Under the pieces are notes generated by a model. The model ran no database searches and was not told the origin of the DNA. It was given only the letters and a program-made list of their open reading frames with translations. DNA of 64,000 nucleotides from Haloferax gibbonsii ATCC 33959 (GTDB lineage: Archaea > Halobacteriota > Halobacteria > Halobacteriales > Haloferacaceae), in assembly GCF_000336775.1 (NCBI RefSeq), contig NZ_AOLJ01000025.1, positions 1 to 64,000 on the forward strand. Reading direction: 5' to 3'. Every line of letters begins with the position of its first letter. Position 1 is the stretch's first letter. Made by a program: the position numbers and the translations under genes. Below, piece after piece: positions 32,728 to 41,759 of this stretch.

Positions 32728-34509
32728 ATGGTTTCGCCCAGCCCCCGCGACGACGCCGGGAACATCTCGCTTTCATCCACGGAACTCCTCGACGAGCTCG
32801 ACCTCGACGCCGACGAGTTGGGCTGGCGGCAGTCGTTCGTCGGCTTCGACGACGAGGACGCCGCGCGCCTCGCGGACCTCCGGGGCGTCGTCGAGGCCCG
32901 CGACGAGGCGCTCGTCGACGGCTTCGTCGAGCCGATTCTCGCCAACGAGCGGACGACGGACGTCATCGACCGCTCGAAGACCGACCTCGACGGCCTCCGC
33001 GCGGTCGTCTCCGGCTACTACCGCTCGTTCACCGACGGGAACTACGACCGGAACCACTACGCGGCGCGCACGCGAATCGGTCTGCTCCACGACAAACTCG
33101 ACATGCCGCTGCACTACTTCGGCGGGATGTTCGCCAACGTCACCGGCATCTTCGCGGACGAACTCCGCGAACGCGCCGTCGCCGACGCCACCGAGTCGCT
33201 GTCCGGCGACGACGCCGACCGCGTCGAACGCGCCGTCGAGGAGGCGTTCGCCGATATGATGGCCGTCGTCCGCGGGCTCAACCTCGACCGACAGGTCGTC
33301 AACGCCACCTACCTCTACTCGTACTCGCTGGACGTCCGCGAGGAGGTCCGCCGAGCCAGGGAGAGCCGCGGGAATCTGGAGTCGGTCGCGTCCCAGCTCC
33401 ACGAGGAGACCGCCGGCACGAGCCAGAGCATCGCGGAAATCGAGGGGCTGGCGGCCCGACAGGCCGACATGACCGAGGAAATCGCCGCCGAGCTGTCGAA
33501 CCTCAGCGCGACCGTCGAGGAGGTCGCGGCCACCGCCGACGACGTGTCCTCCCGGAGCGACGAGGCAACCACGCGGGCCGAGGAGGGCCGCGCCGAGGCC
33601 GGCGAGGCCATCGACGCGATGCGGCAGGTCGGCGACGACCGCGACGAGATCACCGTGAACGTCGAGGCGCTCGTGGCCGCCATCGACGAGATTCAGGACA
33701 TCGTCGAGGTCATCGACGAGGTGGCAGACCGGACGAACCTGCTCGCGCTCAACGCCTCCATCGAGGCCGCCCGCGCCGGCGAGGCCGGCTCCGGGTTCGC
33801 CGTCGTCGCGGACGAGGTGAAGTCGCTCGCCAACGAGTCGAAGTCGCAGGCCGAGCGCATCGGCCAGATGATAGAGGACGTGACCGACCACATCGAGGAC
33901 ACCGCCGAGGCGCTGTCGTCGGCCGACGAGAACATCGACCACGGCATCGAGCGGGTCGAATCGACCGTCGAGAGCCTCGACGAGATAACCGACTCGGTCG
34001 CCGACGTGACCGACGGCATCGACGAGGTCGCGCGGGCGACCGACGAGCAGGCGACGCTCACCTCCGACATCGCCACCTTCGTCGACGACGCGGCGACGCA
34101 GGTCGACGAGGTGACCGCGGAGATAGACCGCATCTCCGAGAGCGTCTCCGAGCAGGCCGAACAGGCCGCCGACCTCGACACGGCCGTCGACAGTCTGGAC
34201 CGCGAGGCCGACCTCGAATCGTTCCGCCGGCGCGCGGAGACGACGACCGACGGCGGCGTCGCGACCAGAGGCGGCCACTACGCGCTCGCGTCGGCGACGA
34301 ACGCCGACCGCGCGGTCAGCAGAGACACGACACCGACGAACGCGACCGGCGACCGAGTCGGCAAAGCGGGGCCGGCCACGACCGACGGCGATGCGACCGA
34401 CGGCGACCCGACGGACCGGATTCCGGCGTTCGTCAAGCGACTGCTCTCGGAGGAGACGCTGGCGAAGATTCGTCGCGGCGAGGCCGACCGTCCGGAGTGG
34501 ACGAAGTAG
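32728..34509 (+). CDS. hemAT: Globin-coupled chemotaxis transducer (HemAT)
   Basis: 593 residues. Residues 20-185 form a sensor globin; the His in [16 protein letters not shown] is the likely proximal heme ligand. A connector is followed by a methyl-accepting signalling domain (about 225-500) with the hairpin tip [20 protein letters not shown] that binds CheW/CheA. There are no transmembrane segments, so it is a soluble cytoplasmic oxygen sensor, as in the Halobacterium HemAT aerophobic receptor. The tail beyond 500 is disordered. The ATG at 32728 lies 22-31 bases after a TATA box; GTG 32716 is the alternative. Confidence 0.92.
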   Translation: MVSPSPRDDAGNISLSSTELLDELDLDADELGWRQSFVGFDDEDAARLADLRGVVEARDEALVDGFVEPILANERTTDVIDRSKTDLDGLRAVVSGYYRSFTDGNYDRNHYAARTRIGLLHDKLDMPLHYFGGMFANVTGIFADELRERAVADATESLSGDDADRVERAVEEAFADMMAVVRGLNLDRQVVNATYLYSYSLDVREEVRRARESRGNLESVASQLHEETAGTSQSIAEIEGLAARQADMTEEIAAELSNLSATVEEVAATADDVSSRSDEATTRAEEGRAEAGEAIDAMRQVGDDRDEITVNVEALVAAIDEIQDIVEVIDEVADRTNLLALNASIEAARAGEAGSGFAVVADEVKSLANESKSQAERIGQMIEDVTDHIEDTAEALSSADENIDHGIERVESTVESLDEITDSVADVTDGIDEVARATDEQATLTSDIATFVDDAATQVDEVTAEIDRISESVSEQAEQAADLDTAVDSLDREADLESFRRRAETTTDGGVATRGGHYALASATNADRAVSRDTTPTNATGDRVGKAGPATTDGDATDGDPTDRIPAFVKRLLSEETLAKIRRGEADRPEWTK

Positions 34510-34627
34510 CGGCGGCGACGGGGGCGACGGCCGCGAGGGTGACGACTGCGAGAGGGAGACGTTTGGCCCCGAGAGACCGACCGCGCTTCCGACGGGTTGA
34601 AAGTGGTCCCGGAAGTAGCCGAGTGTG

Positions 34628-36112
34628 ATGACCCTGTCCGTGACCAACACCCTGACGGGAGAGCGCGAGGAGTTCGAGTCGCACGGCGACGAAGTGTTGC
34701 TCTACGTCTGCGGACTGACGGTCTCGGACGACGCCCACCTCGGCCACGCCCGCCTGTGGATGCACGCCGACCTGATGCACCGCTGGCTGGCCTACGAGGG
34801 CTACGACGTGCGCCACGTCGAGAACTTCACCGACGTGAACGAGAAGATAGCCGCCCGCATCGGCGAGGGCGACCTCGGCGACGACGAGGCGAGCGTCGCC
34901 GAGCACTTCGTCGGCGACGTGATTCGCGACATGCGCGGGCTCAACCTGAAGCGCGCCGAGGTCTACCCGCGCGTCTCCGAGCACATCCCCGAGATTATCG
35001 ACCTCATTCGGACGCTCGTCGACCGCGGCCACGCCTACGAGTCAAACGGCTCCGTCTACTTCGACGTGTCAACGTTCGACGACTACGGGAAGCTCTCGAA
35101 CCAGAAACTCGAGGAACTGGAGTCGCGGGCCACGAAAGACGAGCGCTCCGAGAAGCGCAACCCGACCGACTTCGCGCTCTGGAAGGCCGGCGCGGTCGAC
35201 CCCAAGACGGCCGCCGAACACCGGAACCCCGACCTCGAACCGCTCCACGAGCCGTGCGGCGAGACGTGGGAGTCGCCGTGGGGCGAGGGCCGACCCGGCT
35301 GGCACATCGAGTGCTCGGCGATGTCGATGACGCACCTCGGCGACACCCTCGACATCCACGTCGGCGGCCGCGACCTCGTGTTCCCGCACCACGAGAACGA
35401 AATCGCCCAATCGGAGGCGGCGACCGGCCAGCAGTTCGCCCGCTACTGGCTCCACGTCGGCCTGCTCCAGACCGAGGGCGACAAGATGAGTTCGAGCCTC
35501 GGCAACTTCTTCACCGTCGGCGACGCCCTCGACGAGTTCGGCGCGGACGTGATTCGGACGTTCTACCTCTCGACGGCCTACGGCTCCGAACAGACGTACT
35601 CCGAGGAGACCATCGCCGAGGCCGAAGAGCGCTGGGAGCGCCTCGAACGGGCCTACGAGGCCGCCGTCGACGCGGTCGACAGCCCCGACGCCCGGACGAA
35701 AGTCGAGGCGACGGAACTCCGCGACACCGTGACCGAGACCCGCGAGCGCTTCCGCGAGGCGATGAACGACGACTTCAACGTCCGCGAGGCGATGGCCGAA
35801 CTGCTCGGCCTCGCCGGCGCGGTCAACCGCCACGTCGCCGACGCCGACGAGTACGACTACCGCGCGCTCCGGCGGGCAATCGAGGCGTTCGAGGACCTCG
35901 GCGGCGAGGTGTTCGGGCTCTCGTTCGGCGGCGCGGGCGAGGGCGGCGACGTGTCGGTCGCGGAAGACCTCGTGCAGCTCGTCTTGGACGTGCGCGAGGC
36001 CGAGCGCGATGCCGGCAACTACGAGCGCGCCGACGACCTGCGCGACGACCTGACGGCGCTCGGCGTCGAGGTCGAAGACGGCCCCGACGGCGCGACGTTC
36101 CGCTTCGAGTAG
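34628..36112 (+). CDS. cysS: Cysteinyl-tRNA synthetase
   Basis: 494 residues, a class I synthetase charging tRNA-Cys. The HIGH-type motif is AHLGHARL near residue 36, the KMSKS-type motif is KMSSS near residue 285, and the zinc site includes Cys near residue 28 and the ECSAM and HHENE segments (about 220-255). The start is the ATG at 34628; a GTG three bases earlier would add a single residue. Upstream is hemAT, 118 bases away; downstream an F420-type flavoprotein gene is convergent. Confidence 0.96.
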   Translation: MTLSVTNTLTGEREEFESHGDEVLLYVCGLTVSDDAHLGHARLWMHADLMHRWLAYEGYDVRHVENFTDVNEKIAARIGEGDLGDDEASVAEHFVGDVIRDMRGLNLKRAEVYPRVSEHIPEIIDLIRTLVDRGHAYESNGSVYFDVSTFDDYGKLSNQKLEELESRATKDERSEKRNPTDFALWKAGAVDPKTAAEHRNPDLEPLHEPCGETWESPWGEGRPGWHIECSAMSMTHLGDTLDIHVGGRDLVFPHHENEIAQSEAATGQQFARYWLHVGLLQTEGDKMSSSLGNFFTVGDALDEFGADVIRTFYLSTAYGSEQTYSEETIAEAEERWERLERAYEAAVDAVDSPDARTKVEATELRDTVTETRERFREAMNDDFNVREAMAELLGLAGAVNRHVADADEYDYRALRRAIEAFEDLGGEVFGLSFGGAGEGGDVSVAEDLVQLVLDVREAERDAGNYERADDLRDDLTALGVEVEDGPDGATFRFE

Positions 36113-36586
36113 TCAGTCGAACCGAAACAGCACAACTGCGAGGTCGTCTCGCGCCGCCTCGTCGGCCGCGGTGCGACCGCCGCCGTTCTCCGAGAGTCCG
36201 AGTTCGCGAGCCAACAGGCTGTGCGCCGCGGCGTAGCGGTCGAGCAGGTCCGCGGCGAACTCCCCCGTGACGACCTCGCCGGTCGCGTCCCGCCGCCGGC
36301 CGCGGTACCACAGGCGGCACGCCATCGGCCGGCGGAAGTTCTTCCACCAGTTGCTCTCCGCTTCGGGCGTGACGGCGACGAGACCGCCGCCCGCGACGGC
36401 GTAGGCGACGGGGAACGTGTACCGCCGGCCGCTCTTGGGGCCGACGTAAGAGACGAGCACGAACCAGCGACTGGCGAGTCGATGGAGCGGTGAGCGGAGC
36501 ACGCGACGCAGAAACGGGTTGGCGAACCGCTGTTCGAGGGTTCGCTGTGCGTCCGAAACGCGGGCGGTGGCGGTCGTCGGGGACAT
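36113..36586 (-). CDS. DDN-like F420/flavin-binding split-barrel protein
   Basis: 157 residues. The core VSYVGPKSGRRYTFPVAYAV, then GLVAVTPEAESNWWKNFRRP matches the deazaflavin (F420)-dependent nitroreductase fold: a GRKSG-type loop near the cofactor phosphate, and the WW-x-N-x-R pocket. Haloarchaea make F420, so an F420H2-dependent reduction of a quinone or other small molecule is plausible, but the substrate is unknown. The Cys at residue 100 is not in a motif. The gene ends immediately after the cysS stop on the other strand (convergent). Confidence 0.7.
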   Translation of the reverse strand: MSPTTATARVSDAQRTLEQRFANPFLRRVLRSPLHRLASRWFVLVSYVGPKSGRRYTFPVAYAVAGGGLVAVTPEAESNWWKNFRRPMACRLWYRGRRRDATGEVVTGEFAADLLDRYAAAHSLLARELGLSENGGGRTAADEAARDDLAVVLFRFD

Positions 36587-36664
36587 CTGTTCGCGTATTC
36601 GTACGACCCCGCCGGAGAAAAACCGGTCACACGCCGAACGGGTGCGAGGCAGGTGCGAAGCGGG

Positions 36665-36949
36665 TCACATCGTGAACAGGTGCGAGTCGTCCGGGATGTC
36701 GAACAGCCCCATCCTGACGCCCGCGTCGAGCCAGCCGTAGCCGTACGAAAACGACGCCAGCGCGTTCACCCAGTCGTCGTCGGCCTTGAAGTGCCGGCCG
36801 TCGTCGAGGTAGGATCCGGCCATCTCCAGGCAGTCGGCGGCTGCGTCGCCGAGGTGCGTCTCGTCGGGGACGGCCTGCACCGCCTCGTCGAGCGCGTCGG
36901 CGAGCATCCCCTCGTAGCGGTTCGTCTTCTCCTGTAGGTCGGCGGCCAT
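36665..36949 (-). CDS. DUF357 family protein
   Basis: 94 residues from the ATG at 36949. It is helical, with the conserved DDGRHFKADDDWVNALASFSYGYGWLDAG motif of DUF357 in its second half. The family is archaeal and uncharacterised; members are small soluble proteins likely to form helical bundles. The upstream frame that remains open before this ATG is not conserved-looking. It is divergent from the thioredoxin reductase gene. Confidence 0.85.
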   Translation of the reverse strand: MAADLQEKTNRYEGMLADALDEAVQAVPDETHLGDAAADCLEMAGSYLDDGRHFKADDDWVNALASFSYGYGWLDAGVRMGLFDIPDDSHLFTM

Positions 36950-37090
36950 GCGGAGTGATGCGTCGGCGACGGATACCGGTCTTTCGCTCCGCGCGCTTCG
37001 GAGCCCGTGGCATGCGTTATCGTGCCGGTGTTGTAGCGCTCCTCGCAATACAGCGAAACCTTAAGACACCGGTGTAGCGAACTATCGGCT

Positions 37091-38140
37091 ATGACAGAGG
37101 ACGCCGATTCGTTCGTGGAACACAGGAAACTCATCATCGCCGGCTCGGGCATCTCCGGGCTCTCGTCGGCCATCTACGCGGCCCGCTCCAACAACGAGCC
37201 GCTGGTGCTGGAGGGCGACGAGCCGGGCGGACAGCTCACGCTCACGACCGAGGTCGACAACTACCCCGGCTTCCCCGAGGGCATCTCCGGGCCGGAGCTC
37301 ATCAACAACATGAAAGAGCAGGCCGAGCGCTTCGGCACGGAGATTCGCCACGGCATCATCGAGGACGTGGACGCCTCCGAGCGCCCGTTCACGGTCACGC
37401 TCAAGAACGGCGACGTGTACACCGCGGACGCCATCATCGCGGCGTCGGGCGCGTCGGCCCGCACCCTCGGCATCCCCGGCGAGGAGAACCTGATGGGCTA
37501 CGGCCTGTCGACGTGTGCGACCTGCGACGGCGCGTTCTTCCGCGGCGAGAAAATCATGGTCATCGGCGGGGGCGACGCCGCCGTCGAGGAGGCCAACTTC
37601 CTCACGAAGTTCGCCTCGACGGTCTACCTCGTCCACCGCCGCGAGGAGTTCCGCGCCGAGGACTACTGGGTCGACCGCCTGATGGAGAAGGTCGACGAGG
37701 GCGAAATCGAACTCATGCTCAACACCGAGGCGACGGAGCTTCACGGCTCGCCCGAGGAGGGCGTCGACCACGTGACGCTCGTCCGCAACCCCGAGGGCCA
37801 CCCGAGCGACAAGCTCGACGACCCCGAGACCGAGGAGTTCGACTTCGACGTGGGCGCGGTGTTCTACGCCATCGGCCACACGCCGAACGCCGACTACCTC
37901 GAGGGGACGGGCGTCCAGCGCGACGACGACGGCTACATCGTCGCCAAGGGCGGCTCCGGCGGCGGCCAGACGGCGACCGACGTGCCCGGCATCTTCGCCG
38001 CGGGTGACGTGGTCGACTACCACTACCAGCAGGCCGCGACCGCCGGCGGCATGGGCGTGAAGGCCGCCCTCGACGCCGACGACTACCTCGAAGAGCTCGA
38101 ACGCGAGGAAAAGCGGGCGGCCGCGGGCGCGGCCGAGTAA
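37091..38140 (+). CDS. trxB: Thioredoxin reductase-type flavoprotein
   Basis: 349 residues. The FAD-binding motif IAGSGISGLSSA (about residue 15), the redox-active Cys pair in CATCDGAFF (about 142-147), the NAD(P)-binding GGGDAAVEEA (about 160-170), and the C-terminal FAD motif FAAGDVVD define a low-molecular-weight thioredoxin reductase. It reduces thioredoxin-type disulfides. The NADP-binding loop shows HRREEFRA, basic residues that favour NADPH. An Ala/Glu-rich tail follows. Confidence 0.93.
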   Translation: MTEDADSFVEHRKLIIAGSGISGLSSAIYAARSNNEPLVLEGDEPGGQLTLTTEVDNYPGFPEGISGPELINNMKEQAERFGTEIRHGIIEDVDASERPFTVTLKNGDVYTADAIIAASGASARTLGIPGEENLMGYGLSTCATCDGAFFRGEKIMVIGGGDAAVEEANFLTKFASTVYLVHRREEFRAEDYWVDRLMEKVDEGEIELMLNTEATELHGSPEEGVDHVTLVRNPEGHPSDKLDDPETEEFDFDVGAVFYAIGHTPNADYLEGTGVQRDDDGYIVAKGGSGGGQTATDVPGIFAAGDVVDYHYQQAATAGGMGVKAALDADDYLEELEREEKRAAAGAAE

Positions 38141-38204
38141 GGCGAGCGAGCGACCTCCGCGCTCGGCGTTCGGGTTTCATCTCACTCGATTTCTCTTCGG
38201 CTCC

Positions 38205-38390
38205 CTACGTCAGCGACCGCAACAGCCACGCGAGGATGAAGCTAATCGCCACGAAGATGAGGTAGACCCCCGGGGAGAAGCGCACGTCCACGACGCCGAC
38301 CGCGCCCGCGACCGCCACGGCGAAGAGGACGAGTCCGACGCCGACGAGACCGTTCCCGAGGATGTTCGGGACCCCTCGTTTGGTTTCCAT
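38205..38390 (-). CDS. Small two-helix membrane protein
   Basis: 61 residues from the ATG at 38390. A basic N-terminus METKRGVPNILGNG is followed by two hydrophobic segments, about residues 15-35 and 42-60, ending in a short Arg-containing tail. It is of the size of many conserved haloarchaeal small membrane proteins. No motif and no known function. It lies on the same strand as the radical SAM gene but beyond its stop by about 100 bases. Confidence 0.65.
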   Translation of the reverse strand: METKRGVPNILGNGLVGVGLVLFAVAVAGAVGVVDVRFSPGVYLIFVAISFILAWLLRSLT

Positions 38391-38491
38391 ACCCCGCGGT
38401 TGGAGTCGGCGAAAAATAAGCGTGCGGAGCGTTCCCAGCGGGTGAAACGGGACGCGGTTGCGGTCCGACGGGCGCGGCCCGCCCGCAGTCG

Positions 38492-39700
38492 TCAGTCGGC
38501 CGCGCCCGGACTCGCGTCGGCACCCGCGCCGCGCTCTTCTGGTGTCAGGTAGCACTGCGGGTCGGGACCGAACAGTTCGCCCGTCGCCGCGAGCGACCGA
38601 AGCCGCGAGGAGCCGCGGCAGACGTCCTGATACTGGCACGAAGCACACTTGCCGGTCAGATGCTCTTCCCGCTCGCGGAGCTTGGCGAGAAGCGGGTTCG
38701 ACTCGTCGTCCCAGATGTCGCCGAACGGCCGGTCGCGGACGTTGCCGAGGCTGTAGCCCTGCCAGAACTGCGTGAGGTGGACGTCGCCGCGGTAGTCCAC
38801 GTCGGCGACGCGCTCGCCGGTCGGGTCGCCGCCGTTGACGCGGAGATACCGGTGAATCCGCTCGGCGTGCTCGGCGTCGAGTTCGTCCCGGGCGTACTCG
38901 ACCACGTAGGCGGAGTCGGCGTAGTTGCCGACCAGAAGCGTCTCTATCTCCTCGCCCTCGGCGTGGTACTCGCGGGTCATGTCGAACAGCCGGCGGACGG
39001 CGCGGCGCTGGGCCTCGTCGTCGAGGTCGGCGTCGGCGATGTCGCCGCCGCGGCCGCCGTAGTCGAGGTGGTAGAAGCAGAAGCGGTCGACGCCCACGTC
39101 GTACAGCAGGTCGACCACGTCCTCCATGTCGGCGGCGTTGTGCTCGGTGATGGTGTACCGGAGGCCGGTCTTGAGCCCCACCGACAGGCAGTTTTCGATG
39201 CCGCGGACGGCGGCGTCGAACGCGCCGTCTTTCCCGCGGAAGCGGTCGTTGCGCTCCTCTAACCCGTCGACTGAGACGCCGGCGTAGGAGAGCCCCGCGT
39301 CGCGGAGCGCCCGGGCCTTCTCCTCGGTGATGAGCGTCCCGTTGGTCGAAAGCACCGCCCGGATGCCGGCGTCGGTGGCGTAGTCGACGAGTTCGACGAG
39401 GTCCTCGCGGACGAGCGGCTCGCCGCCCGAAAACAGCAGGACGGGCACGTCGTAGGCCGCGAGGTCGTCGATGAGCCCCTTCGCCTCGGCGGTCGAGAGC
39501 TCGCCCTGTGCGGGGTCGAGGTCGGCCCCGGCGTAGCAGTGTTCGCAGTAGAGGTTACAGCGCCGCGTCGTGTTCCAGACCACGACCGGACGTTTCTGTT
39601 TCTCCTCGCGTATCTGGTCGATGTCGGCGTCGGGGTCGTCGTAGCGGAGGCCGTCGCCCTCGGCGCCCTGCCCGCACAGGAGCTTGCTGATGGAAATCAC
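38492..39700 (-). CDS. Radical SAM/SPASM protein, AhbD-like heme synthase candidate
   Basis: 402 residues from GTG 39700, which overlaps the partner stop by a GTGA. Residues 48-55 (CNLYCEHC) are the radical SAM [4Fe-4S] ligands; FSGGEPL near residue 95 is the SAM-binding GGEP. The C-terminal SPASM-type Cys set is CASCQYQDVC (about 352-361) with a further Cys near 383. This layout matches AhbD (Fe-coproporphyrin III decarboxylase in the siroheme-dependent heme pathway), and also enzymes that modify peptides. The adjacent PaaB-like gene keeps the second option open. Confidence 0.8.
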   Translation of the reverse strand: MISISKLLCGQGAEGDGLRYDDPDADIDQIREEKQKRPVVVWNTTRRCNLYCEHCYAGADLDPAQGELSTAEAKGLIDDLAAYDVPVLLFSGGEPLVREDLVELVDYATDAGIRAVLSTNGTLITEEKARALRDAGLSYAGVSVDGLEERNDRFRGKDGAFDAAVRGIENCLSVGLKTGLRYTITEHNAADMEDVVDLLYDVGVDRFCFYHLDYGGRGGDIADADLDDEAQRRAVRRLFDMTREYHAEGEEIETLLVGNYADSAYVVEYARDELDAEHAERIHRYLRVNGGDPTGERVADVDYRGDVHLTQFWQGYSLGNVRDRPFGDIWDDESNPLLAKLREREEHLTGKCASCQYQDVCRGSSRLRSLAATGELFGPDPQCYLTPEERGAGADASPGAAD

Positions 39701-39999
39701 TCGACCGACACCCCGTTTTCGGCACCGCGGGCGGCCCCCGCCGTCTCGCCGTCCGCCGCGTCGCCCTTCGCGGCGAGGTCGTTCCCGCCGAGTCGGAGGA
39801 ACTCGTCGGCCGGCGCGAGCCAGAGGTCCGCGTCGCCGTCGCCGAACAGCGTCCGCGCCTGCTCGGTCGCGAGGTCCTCGGCGGGCGCGCTCACGCTGCC
39901 GACGTGGCGCATCGGCTCGGCCGACGCGTCGCGGGAGAACACTTCCCACTGGCGGCTGCCGTCGATTCGCGGTCGTCGCCTCGGGTCGTCGTCGTCCAT
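39697..39999 (-). CDS. Radical SAM-partnered PaaB-like small protein
   Basis: 100 residues from the ATG at 39999 (GTG 40026 is possible). The central part, RQWEVFSRDASAEPMRHVG with following DLWLAPADEF, has the WEVF...HVGSV...W-P pattern of PaaB-type folds. I connect it with the Htur_1727 family of radical SAM-partnered archaeal proteins. The C-terminal 35 residues are low-complexity Ala/Gly/Asp. It is upstream of and overlaps the radical SAM gene by four bases, so the two are co-translated. It could be a substrate, a binding partner or an electron-transfer adaptor. Confidence 0.72.
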   Translation of the reverse strand: MDDDDPRRRPRIDGSRQWEVFSRDASAEPMRHVGSVSAPAEDLATEQARTLFGDGDADLWLAPADEFLRLGGNDLAAKGDAADGETAGAARGAENGVSVE

Positions 40000-40099
40000 G
40001 TCGTCGCCTTCGGGTGGAGTGGCCACGCTCGTTTCGCCCGTTTTCAGCGCGTGGGAATCGAAGCTTTAGACTTGTTCGGCCACTCACTACGGCCAGCTA

Positions 40100-40609
40100 A
40101 TGACGCAACGGTTCACCCGGCGGTCGGTTCTCCGCGCAACGGCGGCTTCGACAGGTATCGCGCTGTTGGCGGGCTGTTCGAGTTCGTCCGGCGACGGCTC
40201 CGGCGGCGCGGACGACGGCGGCGACTCGTCCGGCGGGGAGGACACCGCCGACCGCGAGATGCGGGACTTCGGCGGCTGGTTCGACCGGACGGGGAACTAC
40301 GACGGCGTCCACGACCTGACGGGACAGGACACCGTCACGGTCGCGGTCGGCGCGGACGGCAACGGCGGCGGCTACGCGTTCGCCCCCGCCGCAGCCGAGG
40401 TCTCGCCGGGGACGACGGTCGTCTGGGAGTGGACCGGAAACGGCGGCACCCACAACGTCGTCAACCGCGAAGACGGGCTGTTCGAGTCGGAACTCACCGT
40501 CTCGGAGGGCCACACCTTCGAGTACACGTTCGAGGAGTCCGGCGAGTACAAGTACGTCTGCGTCCCGCACGAGACGCTCGGCATGGTCGGCGTCGTCGTC
40601 GTCGAGTAA
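40100..40609 (+). CDS. Halocyanin (Tat lipoprotein blue-copper protein)
   Basis: 169 residues. The N-terminus has a Tat-type TRRSVLRATA, a hydrophobic segment and the lipobox LLAGC, then a Gly/Asp/Ser-rich linker. The cupredoxin domain has copper ligands His in GTHNVVN, Cys and His in YVCVPHE, and Met in LGMVG. Halocyanins carry electrons to terminal oxidases on the outer face of the membrane. Divergent from the PaaB-like gene; a TATA-like CTTTAGA lies at 40064-40070, 30 bases before the ATG. Confidence 0.92.
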   Translation: MTQRFTRRSVLRATAASTGIALLAGCSSSSGDGSGGADDGGDSSGGEDTADREMRDFGGWFDRTGNYDGVHDLTGQDTVTVAVGADGNGGGYAFAPAAAEVSPGTTVVWEWTGNGGTHNVVNREDGLFESELTVSEGHTFEYTFEESGEYKYVCVPHETLGMVGVVVVE

Positions 40610-40705
40610 GCGCGCGTCGTCGTCCTCGCGTCGTCGTCCGCGCGTCGTCGCGGGCGAGTGAACTCCTCGCCCCTCAGTCCGCGGGCAGGCCGGCCGGCGT
40701 CGGCG

Positions 40706-40840
40706 TCACGCGGACCGCAGGGCGTCGTTCAGCGGTGCGGTACAGAGGACGCAGCCGGTCTCCCGGAGCGTCCGCATCATCGGCTCGTTGACCCGATAGC
40801 GCTCGCCGCACTCGGGACAGGTCACGTCGAACTCGCGCAT
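40706..40840 (-). CDS. 44-residue double-CxxC zinc-ribbon protein (DUF7560-type)
   Basis: A small gene, ATG 40840 to TGA 40706. It encodes a CPECG knuckle near residues 8-12 and CVLC near residues 30-33, giving four Cys for one zinc ribbon, with a helical segment between. Haloarchaea have many such CPxCG small zinc proteins, often regulators or RNA-binding proteins. It lies between the halocyanin gene and the Bat-like regulator. Function unknown. Confidence 0.75.
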   Translation of the reverse strand: MREFDVTCPECGERYRVNEPMMRTLRETGCVLCTAPLNDALRSA

Positions 40841-40934
40841 CGTTGCTCACCGGGTAGCGGTACGCCGCGGAGACCCGAGGGGGCGCACCCTGCATTCGCG
40901 GGGGGCTGATACCCCGTCGGCGCGTCTCATCTCG

Positions 40935-41576
40935 TCACCCCTGAAGGATGGCACCCATGAGCTTCTTTTGCGCCATGGCGAGGTGCTCGGAGAACGTCGA
41001 GGTCGTGATGCCGAGTTCGGTTGCGACCTCGCCCTTGTTCGCGCGCCGCGGGTGGTCGAAGTAGCCCATCTCGTGGGCCGTCTCCAGCACCTCGCGCTGA
41101 CGGTCGGTGAGCTGGCCGCGCTCGACCAACACGAGGTCCCGCGACTCGTCGGACGACGACTGGAGCAGTCGGCGCACGTCCACAGAGCCCGACGACTCTC
41201 GAAGGGAGGCGACCACGTCGCGGAGCGTCTCCACGTCGGGCGCGTGGAAGGTCAAAAACAGCGCGCCGTCGCGCGTCTGGACGTCCACGACCGGGCAGTC
41301 GAACGCCTCGACGCGCTCGCAGGGACAGCCGATGCCGCCCTCGCGGTCGAACCGGTAGACGCTCCCGTCGCCGTACTCGAACAACTCCTCCATCTCCTCC
41401 GGGACCTCGGCGTCGTCGTCGAAGACGAACTCCTCGACGACCGACCCGCGCTCGTTGGGAGCCATGCTCCGCGAGAGCGCGTAGCCCGAGGTGTCGCCCT
41501 CGGAGACGGTCGCGACCGGACAGCCGTCCGGCCCCGTCACTTTCAACTCCGCTCTGATGCCCGCTGCGCTCGTCAT
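40935..41576 (-). CDS. Bat-like helix-turn-helix (HTH_10) transcription regulator
   Basis: 213 residues from the ATG at 41576. The C-terminal HTH_10 motif, LTDRQREVLETAHEMGYFDH and GEVATELGITTSTFSEHL (about 157-195), is that of bacterio-opsin activator-like archaeal regulators. The N-terminal domain has a conserved CPCERVEAFDCPV cysteine cluster near residue 83-95, perhaps redox or metal sensing. A TATA box at 41603-41610 read on this strand makes a near-leaderless mRNA. Targets unknown; the neighbouring zinc-ribbon and halocyanin genes are candidates. Confidence 0.85.
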   Translation of the reverse strand: MTSAAGIRAELKVTGPDGCPVATVSEGDTSGYALSRSMAPNERGSVVEEFVFDDDAEVPEEMEELFEYGDGSVYRFDREGGIGCPCERVEAFDCPVVDVQTRDGALFLTFHAPDVETLRDVVASLRESSGSVDVRRLLQSSSDESRDLVLVERGQLTDRQREVLETAHEMGYFDHPRRANKGEVATELGITTSTFSEHLAMAQKKLMGAILQG

Positions 41577-41602
41577 AAGAGTATGCAGTCGCTCCACCCC
41601 CT

Positions 41603-41638
41603 GATATAAACACCCCCGATACACCGGGCCTTTATATC
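41603..41638. promoter_or_regulatory. Inverted pair of TATA elements between two regulator genes
   Basis: GATATAAA at 41603-41610 and TTTATATC at 41631-41638 are exact reverse complements. The left one, read on the minus strand, is the TATA box for the HTH_10 regulator (start 27 bases on). The right one could drive rightward transcription. A separate TATAAA at 41695-41700 lies before the winged-helix gene at 41760. Confidence 0.6.
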
Positions 41639-41759
41639 GTGGTTCGTTTCCCCCGCTGACTGCCGTCGCGCGGACCACGGCGGGTCGCGGGGTGTATAAA
41701 GCGCCCCGCATATTCTGGGTGCCCTTCGACGGGCGACGCGGGCTAATCTACGGGCGAGC

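Noticed and set aside
32773..34650. 625-residue open frame antisense to hemAT
   Set aside because: A shadow of the transducer gene; composition is Gly/Arg/Val-rich without motifs.
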